The notes under the pieces are model-generated. The model had not been told where the DNA came from. It made no database searches and worked only from the letters and a program-made list of their open reading frames with translations. The position numbers were made by a program, and so were the translations under genes. From JAVBKB01 sp031554275 (GTDB taxonomy: Bacteria > Bacillota > Bacilli > JARBTR01), in contig JAVBKB010000128.1 in NCBI GenBank assembly GCA_031554275.1, positions 1 to 38,119 of the forward strand: a DNA stretch of 38,119 nucleotides, read 5' to 3'. This document shows, piece after piece, positions 8,007-15,431 of the stretch (position 1 is the first letter of the stretch; every line of letters begins with the position of its first letter).

Positions 8007-8568
8007 TAAGATCCTCCTCTTCTCTTTCAACCAATGCGGCACATGAATTGGATGTCACAAACCTGACAGACGGTTTCGTGTATTGTGAAATTTTGATCTC
8101 ACACATCCACTCTGAGCCAGCTCCCTCTTTATCATAAATGATATCCACAAGCTCTATCGATTCAGAGATACAAGCTGAAACACATGCAGGCTTCAAGCCA
8201 ATCTCCAGTCTTTCAATACAAAGATTGCATTTATCGACCTTTCCCGTTTTCGGATTATAAGTTGGTGCATTGAATGGGCATGCCCCCACACAAGCCTGAC
8301 AACCTGTACAATTAGTAGGATCATGGAAGACGATACCATCCCGTCTTTTCTTGAAGCAATGATTTGGACATGCCGTAGCGCAAGCCGGGTTTGCGCAATG
8401 GTTACATGCCATTGACAGATAGGCAAAAAGCGAATTCTCTTTATCTATGATTCTGCGAATTTTCCGACGAGAGTGTGGGATTTGATATTCATTGCGACAT
8501 GCCATTTCACAACCCCTACAACCAACGCATTTCCGCAGATTAATTTTGAAACCTAATTGAATTGTCAT
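7999..8568 (-). CDS. DmsB-type ferredoxin subunit with four [4Fe-4S] sites (system 2)
   Basis: This 189-residue paralogue of the protein at 3337-3900 carries the full set of sixteen cysteines: 14/17/20/24, 55/58/63/67, 87/90/93/97 and 114/117/129/133. It is the likely partner of the catalytic subunit encoded divergently at 8889. The start at 8568 (MTIQLGFKIN) follows a GGGGGG-type ribosome site; the longer in-frame version from 8601 has none. It is cytoplasmic, with no signal peptide. Translation runs straight into the regulator gene, which it overlaps by 8 bp, so regulator and ferredoxin are probably co-expressed. Confidence 0.92.
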   Translation of the reverse strand: MTIQLGFKINLRKCVGCRGCEMACRNEYQIPHSRRKIRRIIDKENSLFAYLSMACNHCANPACATACPNHCFKKRRDGIVFHDPTNCTGCQACVGACPFNAPTYNPKTGKVDKCNLCIERLEIGLKPACVSACISESIELVDIIYDKEGAGSEWMCEIKISQYTKPSVRFVTSNSCAALVEREEEDLSE

Positions 8569-8888
8569 TTTGATCCCCCCTGTCTGCCGATGAAAAATCA
8601 TTACTCAATGAAATTCAATGCTGTGATGTACCTCTGAAAAAGCAAGAATGTGATCATTTATATAAACCTAAATTATTATTTAGTTTGTTATGATATGGGC
8701 GTTAAGAGTAGTAGAAAAACTTACCTCAATGCTTACTCAAAGAATAATTATAAATGTTATGTCTATTTTTTTGTAGTTGAGCAAATTGGTAACATGCACC
8801 CCTATGTTTGTTTACAATACTATTATATAATGATTACAGTAGGATGCAATAGTGAGATTTATTACATTTTCAGAAAGCGTGGCTTGTT
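8569..8888. promoter_or_regulatory. Divergent control region between the two system 2 genes
   Basis: This 320-bp gap separates divergent genes, so it must hold promoters for both. On the minus strand TTGCAT (8844-8849) and TATAAT (8822-8827) are 16 bp apart, a fair sigma-A promoter that would leave a 5' leader of about 250 nt. A small hairpin (CTAAAT-TATT-ATTTAG, 8668-8683) lies in that leader. The plus strand has a TATAAT at 8826-8831 but no good -35. The plus-strand gene has only a weak ribosome site just before its ATG. An 80-codon plus-strand frame (8650-8892) looks like chance. Confidence 0.45.
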
Positions 8889-10931
8889 ATGAGTTTAGTA
8901 GATAGATATTCTATAACAAAACATATTTGTCCTCGGAATTGCTATGATGCTTGTGGAATAATCGCATATAGCAAAAACGGTGTCTTACAAAAAGTTGAAG
9001 GTGATCCCTCACATCCCTACTCAAAAGGAAAACTGTGTTCAAAGGGATACAGTTATGTAGAAATAGTTTACAACAAGGATAGATTGAAGTATCCGATCAT
9101 GCAAGATGTCCGTGGATCTGGCAATTGGAAAAGAATTTCATGGGAAAAGGCGATTGATTTAATTGCTGATAAGATTTTGGAATTACAACAAAGATATCAT
9201 TCAAACCTTTCATTATGTTTAAATAAATACTCCGGAAATTTCGGTATTTTGCATCAAGCAACTGAAAATTTCTTTAATGGCCTGGGACCAACAACTCGTA
9301 CTGTTGGTTCCCCATGTTGGTCAGCAGGCTTTGATGCACAATATTTCGATTTTGGAAATTGTTCAACTTCTGATCCCGTTGATATTGTTGAAGCGAAGCT
9401 CATTGTAATTTGGGGAGCAAATCCCGCTTGGACTGCGATTCATTCACTCCCTTTTATATACAAGGCACAAGAAAATGGTGCAAAGCTTGTTGTCATTGAT
9501 CCAATTCGAACAAGTACTGCCAAAAAAGCAGACCTCCACATCCAAGTAAATCCCAGTGGTGATGGAGCGTTAGCGCTAGCAATTGCAAAGATTATCATCT
9601 CAAAACAGTGGGTTGACAACAACTTCGTAGATCAATTCACTTTTGGGTGGGATGCGTTCCAATCATATGTGGAGACTTTAAACATCGAGGAATTATGTCA
9701 AATTGCAGGTGTTAAACTGGCAATCGTTGAAAAGCTGGCAAAGATGATGTCGAAGCAAAAGAACACTTGCTTTTGGTTGGGTTTTGGATTACAAAGACAT
9801 GTAAATGGCGGTCAAAACATCCGCGCAATTCAAGCACTTTCAGCCATGATCGGGGCAATTGGTGAACCAGGTGGTGGTGTTCAATACGGAAGTTTGAATA
9901 CATGGGGATTCAACTCATACCTAGCTGTTACTCAGAATCGATTTATTGAAATAAATCTTTTTGCGGACAAAATCAATCAATTTGTCGATCCTCCAGTTAA
10001 ATTTCTTTGGGCTGCTTGTAGAAATTTTTTGTCACAGGACTCACAACCGAAGAAAACACAAGCAGCTTTAAATGAAATGGAGCTCATTGTTACTGTGGAA
10101 CAATTCTTAACACCCACTGCAGAACAATCTGACATTGTTCTACCAACAACAACTTTCTTTGAAGAAGAGGATATTGTTTCAAGTTATTGGCACCATGTTG
10201 TAGGGTTTAATGATAAGGCGATTGAACCCTATTTCGATTGTAAAAGTGATCTAGAGATTGCAAAGCTTCTATCTCAAGCATTGAATAGAAAAAGTCCAAA
10301 CTTTTCTTCCTTTCCTGAACATGGTACCGCTAGTGACTTTATTAGCAAGGAATTTAATGATAGCCTTCACGAATTGTTGGGCATTCAAGATTGGAAGGAG
10401 CTTAAAGATTCACCAAAAAAGGCGAATCTCCCTGTAACAGCATGGCGAGAGAAAGTTTTCGAAACGCCAAGCAAGAAATTCGAATTTGTTTCTCAGCTTG
10501 CAATCGATAACGGATTTTCAGGTCTAGCTGAATTAAAGCCAGGACCAATTCAAAACCCAAAATATCCTTTTTGGTTACTTTCTACTCATTCCCAAAATCA
10601 ACTGAATTCACAATTTCATAACATTCGTTGGATTGCTGATGAAAATGCTACACCGTATATCTACATTCACCCAACTATGGCAGAACAGTTGCAACTAAAA
10701 AACGGAACAACCGTTGTCATCTATAATGATCTTGGTGAATTGGAAGTGAAAGCCACTATCTCAAGAGACACACCTGAAAACATCTTACTCTTCTTTCAAG
10801 GCTGGTACAGTGAAAGCAAAGTGAATATCAATCAATTGATTCCAGGTTACCCAACTGATATGGGTATGGCCACAACAAAGTCTCAAGGTATCGCCTATTA
10901 TGATGCTTTTGTTGCCATCAGAAAGAAGTAA
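8889..10931 (+). CDS. DMSO-reductase-family molybdopterin oxidoreductase without Tat signal, catalytic subunit (system 2)
   Basis: This 680-residue paralogue of the system 1 enzyme shares motifs over its whole length, for example SGNF, PCWSAG, WGANPAWTAIHS and the LPTTTFFE region. The Fe-S site is Cys14-x3-Cys18-x3-Cys22-x27-Cys50 (CPRNCYDAC...CSKG). Cys143 in GSPCWSAG is the probable metal ligand, matching Cys189 of the paralogue. It starts almost directly at the Fe-S domain, with no twin-arginine motif or hydrophobic segment, so it should work in the cytoplasm. It may be a reductase using an internalised acceptor, or a dehydrogenase. The start context is weak in Shine-Dalgarno complementarity (AGAAAGCGTGG). 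The likely partner is the divergent ferredoxin. The substrate is unknown. Confidence 0.9.
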   Translation: MSLVDRYSITKHICPRNCYDACGIIAYSKNGVLQKVEGDPSHPYSKGKLCSKGYSYVEIVYNKDRLKYPIMQDVRGSGNWKRISWEKAIDLIADKILELQQRYHSNLSLCLNKYSGNFGILHQATENFFNGLGPTTRTVGSPCWSAGFDAQYFDFGNCSTSDPVDIVEAKLIVIWGANPAWTAIHSLPFIYKAQENGAKLVVIDPIRTSTAKKADLHIQVNPSGDGALALAIAKIIISKQWVDNNFVDQFTFGWDAFQSYVETLNIEELCQIAGVKLAIVEKLAKMMSKQKNTCFWLGFGLQRHVNGGQNIRAIQALSAMIGAIGEPGGGVQYGSLNTWGFNSYLAVTQNRFIEINLFADKINQFVDPPVKFLWAACRNFLSQDSQPKKTQAALNEMELIVTVEQFLTPTAEQSDIVLPTTTFFEEEDIVSSYWHHVVGFNDKAIEPYFDCKSDLEIAKLLSQALNRKSPNFSSFPEHGTASDFISKEFNDSLHELLGIQDWKELKDSPKKANLPVTAWREKVFETPSKKFEFVSQLAIDNGFSGLAELKPGPIQNPKYPFWLLSTHSQNQLNSQFHNIRWIADENATPYIYIHPTMAEQLQLKNGTTVVIYNDLGELEVKATISRDTPENILLFFQGWYSESKVNINQLIPGYPTDMGMATTKSQGIAYYDAFVAIRKK

Positions 10932-10955
10932 TCGCTTTGCTAAAGTCAATGATTG

Positions 10956-11030
10956 AGTCTGCTATCAAGCTTTTCTACCACAAGCTTTTCTACATGCCTT
11001 GATACTTTCCATTGAATGTGGCAGACTTTT
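10956..11030 (+). terminator. Structured terminator after the system 2 catalytic gene
   Basis: The outer stem AGTCTGC/GCAGACT pairs 10956-10962 with 11021-11027 and ends in TTTT. Immediately inside, TATCAAG (10963-10969) pairs with CTTGATA (10998-11004), leaving an asymmetric 16-nt bulge on the 3' side. The apical loop contains the 12-mer AAGCTTTTCTAC twice (10967-10978 and 10982-10993). The T-tract is short, so termination efficiency is uncertain. Confidence 0.5.
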
Positions 11031-11041
11031 ATCTGTATACT
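11012..11041 (+). promoter_or_regulatory. Probable promoter of rtcB
   Basis: TTGAAT (11012-11017) and TATACT (11036-11041) are separated by 18 bp, about 50 bp before the rtcB start. The -35 box overlaps the 3' part of the preceding structured terminator, so read-through and initiation could interfere with each other. Confidence 0.5.
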
Positions 11042-11090
11042 AATAATGTGAACTGGGTTTTGGTAAATCGGATTAATGGGAGCGAGATTC

Positions 11091-12293
11091 ATGATTGAAA
11101 TTAAAGGAAAGTATAATAATGCTAAGGTATTTACAAATTTACTTGAAGATACTGCTCAAACGCAAATCGAAACACTTTGTAACCAAACATTTGTAAACGG
11201 AAGTTCAATTAGAATTATGCCAGATGTGCATGCAGGCGCTGGATGTACAATTGGAACAACGATGACGATTACGGATAAAGTTGTTCCGAACCTTGTTGGC
11301 GTTGATATAGGGTGTGGAATGGAAGTAGCCAGACTTGCTAACAAAAGACTTGAACTTAGTAAATTGGATAAGGTCATCCATGAGAATATCCCTGCAGGAT
11401 TTTCTGTTCGAAACAAAACACATGAATTCATGGACCAAATTGAACTGTTGCAATTAAAATGCTACGATTCAATTAACGCCCAACGTGCAGAAAGAAGTAT
11501 TGGCACATTAGGTGGTGGAAACCATTTTATCGAAGTCAACAAAGATACTGAAGGCAATCTGTACATTGTTATTCACTCAGGCAGCAGAAATCTTGGCAAA
11601 GAGGTTGCAAGTCTATATCAAGAGGAATCTTTTAAACAATTGAATAAAAATGGCAAAACGGATCTAGATGAACTGATTGCTTCAATGAAAGAAGCAGGCC
11701 GAGAAAAGGATATTGCCCAAGCCATCAAAGCAAAGAAAGCTGAGTTAACTACTGACATTCCAAAAGCATTAGCATATGCAGAGGGCAAACTGTTTCAGGA
11801 CTATATTCACGACATGAAAATCGTTCAACATTTTGCAATGCTAAATCGAAAAGCAATGATGAAGGAAATTACGAAGCACATGAAATTGGACATAGAAGAA
11901 CAATTCACAACAATTCACAATTATATTGATACTAAAAACATGATTCTACGAAAAGGAGCGGTTTCAGCACAGAAAGACGAAAAAATCTTGATTCCAATCA
12001 ATATGAGAGATGGAAGTTTGATTTGCTTGGGTAAAGGAAACCCAGATTGGAATTACTCTGCACCACATGGCGCTGGCAGATTAATGAGCAGAGCTGCTGC
12101 CAGGAATGCTGTTACTTTAAGTCAATTCAAAAAGTCAATGGAGGGTATATTCTCTTCCACAGTGCAAAGAGAAACGATTGATGAAAGTCCCTTTGCCTAC
12201 AAACCAATTGAAAATATCCTAGATAATATTGCGCCAACAGCCGAAGTCCTTATCCATATTAAACCGATTTATAATTTCAAAGCTGCCGAATAG
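11091..12293 (+). CDS. rtcB: RtcB-type RNA ligase
   Basis: RtcB joins RNA 2',3'-cyclic phosphate (or 3'-phosphate) ends to 5'-OH ends, using GTP and manganese, in RNA repair. The metal and active-site motifs are in place: PDVHAGAG (His47), GVDIGCG (Asp72, Cys75), GTLGGGNHFIEV, IHSGSRNLG, and near the C-terminus PHGAGR, whose histidine is expected to carry GMP. The length of about 400 residues is normal. I start at the ATG at 11091, because GGGAG lies 8 nt upstream inside the 15-bp longer alternative (11076). The gene stands alone with its own promoter. No rtcA, archease or toxin gene is adjacent, so its RNA target here is unknown. Confidence 0.93.
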   Translation: MIEIKGKYNNAKVFTNLLEDTAQTQIETLCNQTFVNGSSIRIMPDVHAGAGCTIGTTMTITDKVVPNLVGVDIGCGMEVARLANKRLELSKLDKVIHENIPAGFSVRNKTHEFMDQIELLQLKCYDSINAQRAERSIGTLGGGNHFIEVNKDTEGNLYIVIHSGSRNLGKEVASLYQEESFKQLNKNGKTDLDELIASMKEAGREKDIAQAIKAKKAELTTDIPKALAYAEGKLFQDYIHDMKIVQHFAMLNRKAMMKEITKHMKLDIEEQFTTIHNYIDTKNMILRKGAVSAQKDEKILIPINMRDGSLICLGKGNPDWNYSAPHGAGRLMSRAAARNAVTLSQFKKSMEGIFSSTVQRETIDESPFAYKPIENILDNIAPTAEVLIHIKPIYNFKAAE

Positions 12294-12361
12294 AATGTAT
12301 TATAGGCATGATTTCAATAATCTGAAGAAATCCTTGGCATATAGTCATCGTACCCACTTAG

Positions 12362-12409
12362 AAACGTTATATTGCCTTTGTCCATCCCAAAGCCATTTAG
12401 CGTTTTTTT
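12362..12409 (+). terminator. Possible rtcB terminator in the 333-bp gap before glpK
   Basis: AAACG (12362-12366) pairs with CGTTT (12401-12405). Inside, CTTTG (12376-12380) pairs with CAAAG (12388-12392), with nearly symmetric internal loops, and a run of seven T ends at 12409. It is 70 bp past the rtcB stop, so a moderate call. The rest of the gap holds a weak dyad AGATTA-N10-TAATCT (12459-12480). No catabolite-response element or clear promoter for glpK was seen. Confidence 0.4.
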
Positions 12410-12626
12410 GTTTATTTCAAAAATTTTTATCCGCCATTTGTGTGGTTTTGCTACAATGAGATTATAGCTATAGGTAATCTTAGTTCTAATTGTAAGTAGT
12501 GAATATTTTGTGGTAATTTTCAATTCGTCTAGCTCTTCAACCACCACTGTAATTTGCCTTGCGAGCTGAAAAATTCATTTGCTTTATTTATAGACTAAGA
12601 TAAATTGATTTTTTGGGGGATGTTCA

Positions 12627-14111
12627 ATGGGTAACCAAAAATTTATTTTGGCAATCGACCAAGGAACAACTAGTTCAAGGGCGATCCTGATTAACAAAAA
12701 GGGCGAAATCGTTCGAATCGCACAAAAGGAGTTTACTCAATACTTTCCCCACCCTGGTTGGGTGGAACATGATGCTGAAGAGATTTGGGAAACTGTTCTT
12801 GCGGTTATCAACAAAGTTCTACAAGAGTCAGGCATTACTGCAGAACAAATTGCCGGGATTGGTATTACCAACCAAAGGGAAACCACAGTTCTTTGGGATA
12901 AAAGTACAGGGAAACCGATTCACAATGCAATCGTTTGGCAGTCGCGCCAAACCAGTGCAATCTGTGACCAATTGCAAATTCACCAAGAAATATTTCGTCA
13001 GAAAACTGGTCTAGTTGTTGATGCCTACTTTTCAGGAACTAAGGTGAAATGGATATTAGATCATGTTGCTGGTGCTCGTGAAAAGGCGAAAAATGATGAG
13101 ATTTTATTTGGTACGATGGATACTTGGTTGATTTGGAAATTGACTGGCGGAACGATTCATATTACCGACTATACAAATGCTTCTCGCACATTAATGTTCA
13201 ATATCCATGAGTTGCAATGGGACGATGAGCTGCTGGCTTTACTTGAAGTACCCAAATCCATTCTGCCAAATGTCAAATCTACTTCAAGCGTGTACGGACT
13301 TACAACTAACGAATTATTTAGTGTTCAGATTCCGATCGCCTCAGCGATAGGTGACCAACAAGCTTCATTGTTTGGCAACAATTGTTTCAAATCTGGCATG
13401 GTGAAAAACACATATGGAACAGGATGCTTTATGTTAATGCAGACTGGTGATACTCCAGTAGTTTCAAATCATGGTTTACTCACAACTATTGCCTGGGAAA
13501 TAGGCGGGCATGTAAAGTATGCATTAGAAGGAAGTGTCTTTGTTGCTGGCTCTGCTGTTCAATGGCTGCGCGATGGAATTGGCTTGGTAGATAGCTCTTC
13601 GGAAAGTGAGATACTTGCAACCAAAGCGAACTCAACTGAGGGCGTCTATGTTGTACCTGCATTTGTTGGCTTGGGCGCTCCCTATTGGGATAGCGAAGCA
13701 AGAGGCGCAGTTTTCGGGTTAACTCGCGGAACAACAAATGCCCATTTTGTCCGAGCAACATTGGAGTCAATTGCCTATCAAAACAAGGACGTCCTTACTG
13801 CTATGGAAAGCGATGCAGATATAAAAATGCAAGTGCTTCGTGTAGATGGTGGTGCAACACAAAATCGGTTTCTCATGCAGTTTCAAAGTGACATTTTGGA
13901 TCTACCAATTGAGGTAGCAAGTGTTCAAGAAGCCACCGCAATGGGTGCAGCCTACTTAGCTGGACTAGCTGTTGGGATGTGGATAGACCTTGACGAAATC
14001 TGCACACTTAGTACAGCGGGATTGCGTTATGAGCCAAAGATGGCTGCAGAAAACCGAGAGCAGCTTTACTCTGGTTGGAAACGGGCAGTTTCTGCAACTC
14101 GCATGTTCTAG
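12627..14111 (+). CDS. glpK: Glycerol kinase
   Basis: This enzyme phosphorylates glycerol with ATP to glycerol 3-phosphate in the cytoplasm. The 494 residues match the family length. The FGGY fold is clear: AIDQGTTSSRAI at the N-terminus, GITNQRETTVLWD, DTWLIWKLTGG, NASRTLMFNI, GDQQASLFG and the C-terminal DGGATQNRFLMQFQSD. In many Firmicutes a loop histidine just before the GDQQ motif is phosphorylated by the PTS protein HPr. By eye that position here (TNELFSVQIPIAS) is glutamate, so HPr activation may be absent. GGGGGAT provides the ribosome site. Neither glpO/glpD nor glpF is adjacent, so it appears to be monocistronic. A weak AT-rich hairpin (14143-14158) follows the stop. Confidence 0.96.
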   Translation: MGNQKFILAIDQGTTSSRAILINKKGEIVRIAQKEFTQYFPHPGWVEHDAEEIWETVLAVINKVLQESGITAEQIAGIGITNQRETTVLWDKSTGKPIHNAIVWQSRQTSAICDQLQIHQEIFRQKTGLVVDAYFSGTKVKWILDHVAGAREKAKNDEILFGTMDTWLIWKLTGGTIHITDYTNASRTLMFNIHELQWDDELLALLEVPKSILPNVKSTSSVYGLTTNELFSVQIPIASAIGDQQASLFGNNCFKSGMVKNTYGTGCFMLMQTGDTPVVSNHGLLTTIAWEIGGHVKYALEGSVFVAGSAVQWLRDGIGLVDSSSESEILATKANSTEGVYVVPAFVGLGAPYWDSEARGAVFGLTRGTTNAHFVRATLESIAYQNKDVLTAMESDADIKMQVLRVDGGATQNRFLMQFQSDILDLPIEVASVQEATAMGAAYLAGLAVGMWIDLDEICTLSTAGLRYEPKMAAENREQLYSGWKRAVSATRMF

Positions 14112-14216
14112 TTGAAGTTTTTCGGAGATTAGTGATTATTGGAAATAGCTTTCTATTTAATTTTCGGACAAAAACAGGCTGCTTTAGATTATAATTATTA
14201 GGAGCATAGTACATAA

Positions 14217-14245
14217 TTGGTGAGCAAATGAAGTCTACTTATGCT
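14217..14245 (+). promoter_or_regulatory. Possible promoter of the 44-residue membrane-protein gene
   Basis: TTGGTG (14217-14222) and TATGCT (14240-14245) are 17 bp apart, about 85 bp before the small ORF. Both boxes are imperfect. A complementary pair AGCATA (14203-14208) and TATGCT spans the element. Confidence 0.3.
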
Positions 14246-14332
14246 ATGTTATATGTATGCTTGCTACGAATCAAAATTCATTTCGAGTTTTGAATTGATA
14301 AGCAAACTTTGAGAAGTTGAGGTGATTTTGTA

Positions 14333-14467
14333 ATGGAATCAATTATTCTAATTGGTCTTGTTGTGTTGTTGATTATTCTGCTCATAAAAAAGCTATTCTA
14401 TTTTGCTTTGATTGGAATCATCATCTATGCAATCTATCAATTGGCAAAAAGAAAACAGAGTAAGTAG
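14333..14467 (+). CDS. Small 44-residue membrane protein
   Basis: This short ORF has a convincing start: GAGGTGAT, then six bases, then ATG. The product begins MESIILIGLVVLLIILLIKK, a hydrophobic segment. A short basic hinge and a second hydrophobic stretch (FYFALIGIIIYAIYQ) follow, and the end is a basic tail (LAKRKQSK). Two short membrane segments or one helical hairpin are predicted. A strong terminator follows within 50 bp, so it is a separate unit between glpK and the peptide transporter. I do not recognise a family. It could be a small regulatory membrane protein or, less likely, a type I toxin; no antisense partner is evident. Confidence 0.65.
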   Translation: MESIILIGLVVLLIILLIKKLFYFALIGIIIYAIYQLAKRKQSK

Positions 14468-14513
14468 CCAGATGACTGGCGAAATGGATAATTTAGAAAA
14501 CGAATAAAATTTC

Positions 14514-14552
14514 GCTCGAACTCTACACAAATTGTTTAAAGTTCGAGCTTTT
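14514..14552. terminator. Bidirectional terminator between the small membrane protein and the peptide transporter
   Basis: Perfect 9-bp arms GCTCGAACT (14514-14522) and AGTTCGAGC (14540-14548) enclose a 17-nt loop. T-rich sequence follows on the plus strand and an AAAATTT tract precedes it, which becomes a U-rich tail on the minus strand. It serves convergent transcription from both sides. Confidence 0.75.
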
Positions 14553-14570
14553 CTAAATATCAAATTTCTT

Positions 14571-15431
14571 TTACTCTGCTTTTTTAAGTTTTGGATCCAT
14601 AAAATCTCTTAGTCCATCACCAACAAAGTTGGCGCCAATCGCTACTGTAAAGATGGCTAATCCTGAGAATGTAGATATCCACCAGAATTGAAATGCTTTC
14701 GCCCCTTCTGATACCATCGATCCCCATTCTGGTGTAGGTGGTTGAGTTCCCAAACCGAGAAAGCTTAGCCCTGAAAACATTAGGATTGCATTCCCTAGAT
14801 CTAGTGTTGCCATTACAAGTAAGGGGCCAATACTATTTGGGAGTATTTCAAGCACCAAAACTCGTATATGCGAAGCCCCCATTACGCGCGAAGCCGTTAC
14901 ATATTCACTTTCTTTTAACGAAATGACCAATGATCGCATCAAGCGAGCATAGTTTGGCCACCAAATGATTGCCATCGCTATCACGGAGTTCAATAAACTT
15001 GGTCCTAGTGCTGCAGCAATAACCATTGCTAGAATTAGTGGTGGAAATGCCATGATTAGTTCTGAGAATCTCATCATCGCTTCGTCAATAAGTCCACCTC
15101 TGTAGCCAGCTATACCACCGTAAAGAATACCAAACGTAAAGGCACAAACCACAGTAATAATACCAGCAGTAAGTGAAATCCTTGAACCAAACAACACCCT
15201 TGAAAACACATCTCTACCTAACTCATCTGTTCCAAAAAAGTGGTCGAGACTAGGTGCTTGGAACTGAATATCTAAATTTTGTTTTGTAGTGATACTCTCC
15301 GCAAGATTTGGTGACACTAAGGAAAAAATTAAAGTACCAATCGCAATCAGTGACCAAAATGTGCAAAAAAACAAACCTACTTTAAACAAAAAACCTTTCT
15401 GCGTCAAAAATCCTTTAAGCGAGTTTTTCAT
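14571..15431 (-). CDS. Peptide ABC transporter permease, DppC/OppC type
   Basis: This 286-residue inner permease is the last gene of the importer operon. An N-terminal membrane segment (FKVGLFFCTFWSLIAIG) is followed by the DppC-specific extracytoplasmic start FGTDELGRDVFSRVLFGSR. The permease EAA loop follows around ASRVMGASHIRVLVLEILPN, and further helices end at AIGANFVGDGLRDFMDP. The start shares one base with the stop of the upstream permease gene (15431), and GAGTGAGG lies 8 nt upstream, so translation is coupled. The two permeases should form the heterodimeric pore. Whether the cargo is di- or oligopeptide cannot be decided. Confidence 0.95.
   Translation of the reverse strand: MKNSLKGFLTQKGFLFKVGLFFCTFWSLIAIGTLIFSLVSPNLAESITTKQNLDIQFQAPSLDHFFGTDELGRDVFSRVLFGSRISLTAGIITVVCAFTFGILYGGIAGYRGGLIDEAMMRFSELIMAFPPLILAMVIAAALGPSLLNSVIAMAIIWWPNYARLMRSLVISLKESEYVTASRVMGASHIRVLVLEILPNSIGPLLVMATLDLGNAILMFSGLSFLGLGTQPPTPEWGSMVSEGAKAFQFWWISTFSGLAIFTVAIGANFVGDGLRDFMDPKLKKAE

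Noticed and set aside
8650..8892. 80-codon plus-strand frame whose stop overlaps the system 2 start codon (ATGA)
   Set aside because: It starts at a GTG with no ribosome site, is Tyr/Ile/Asn-rich like translated AT-rich spacer, and covers the promoter region. The overlap is probably chance.
12229..12459. 76-codon plus-strand frame at the rtcB 3' end
   Set aside because: It shares bases with rtcB and runs through the putative terminator; no ribosome site.
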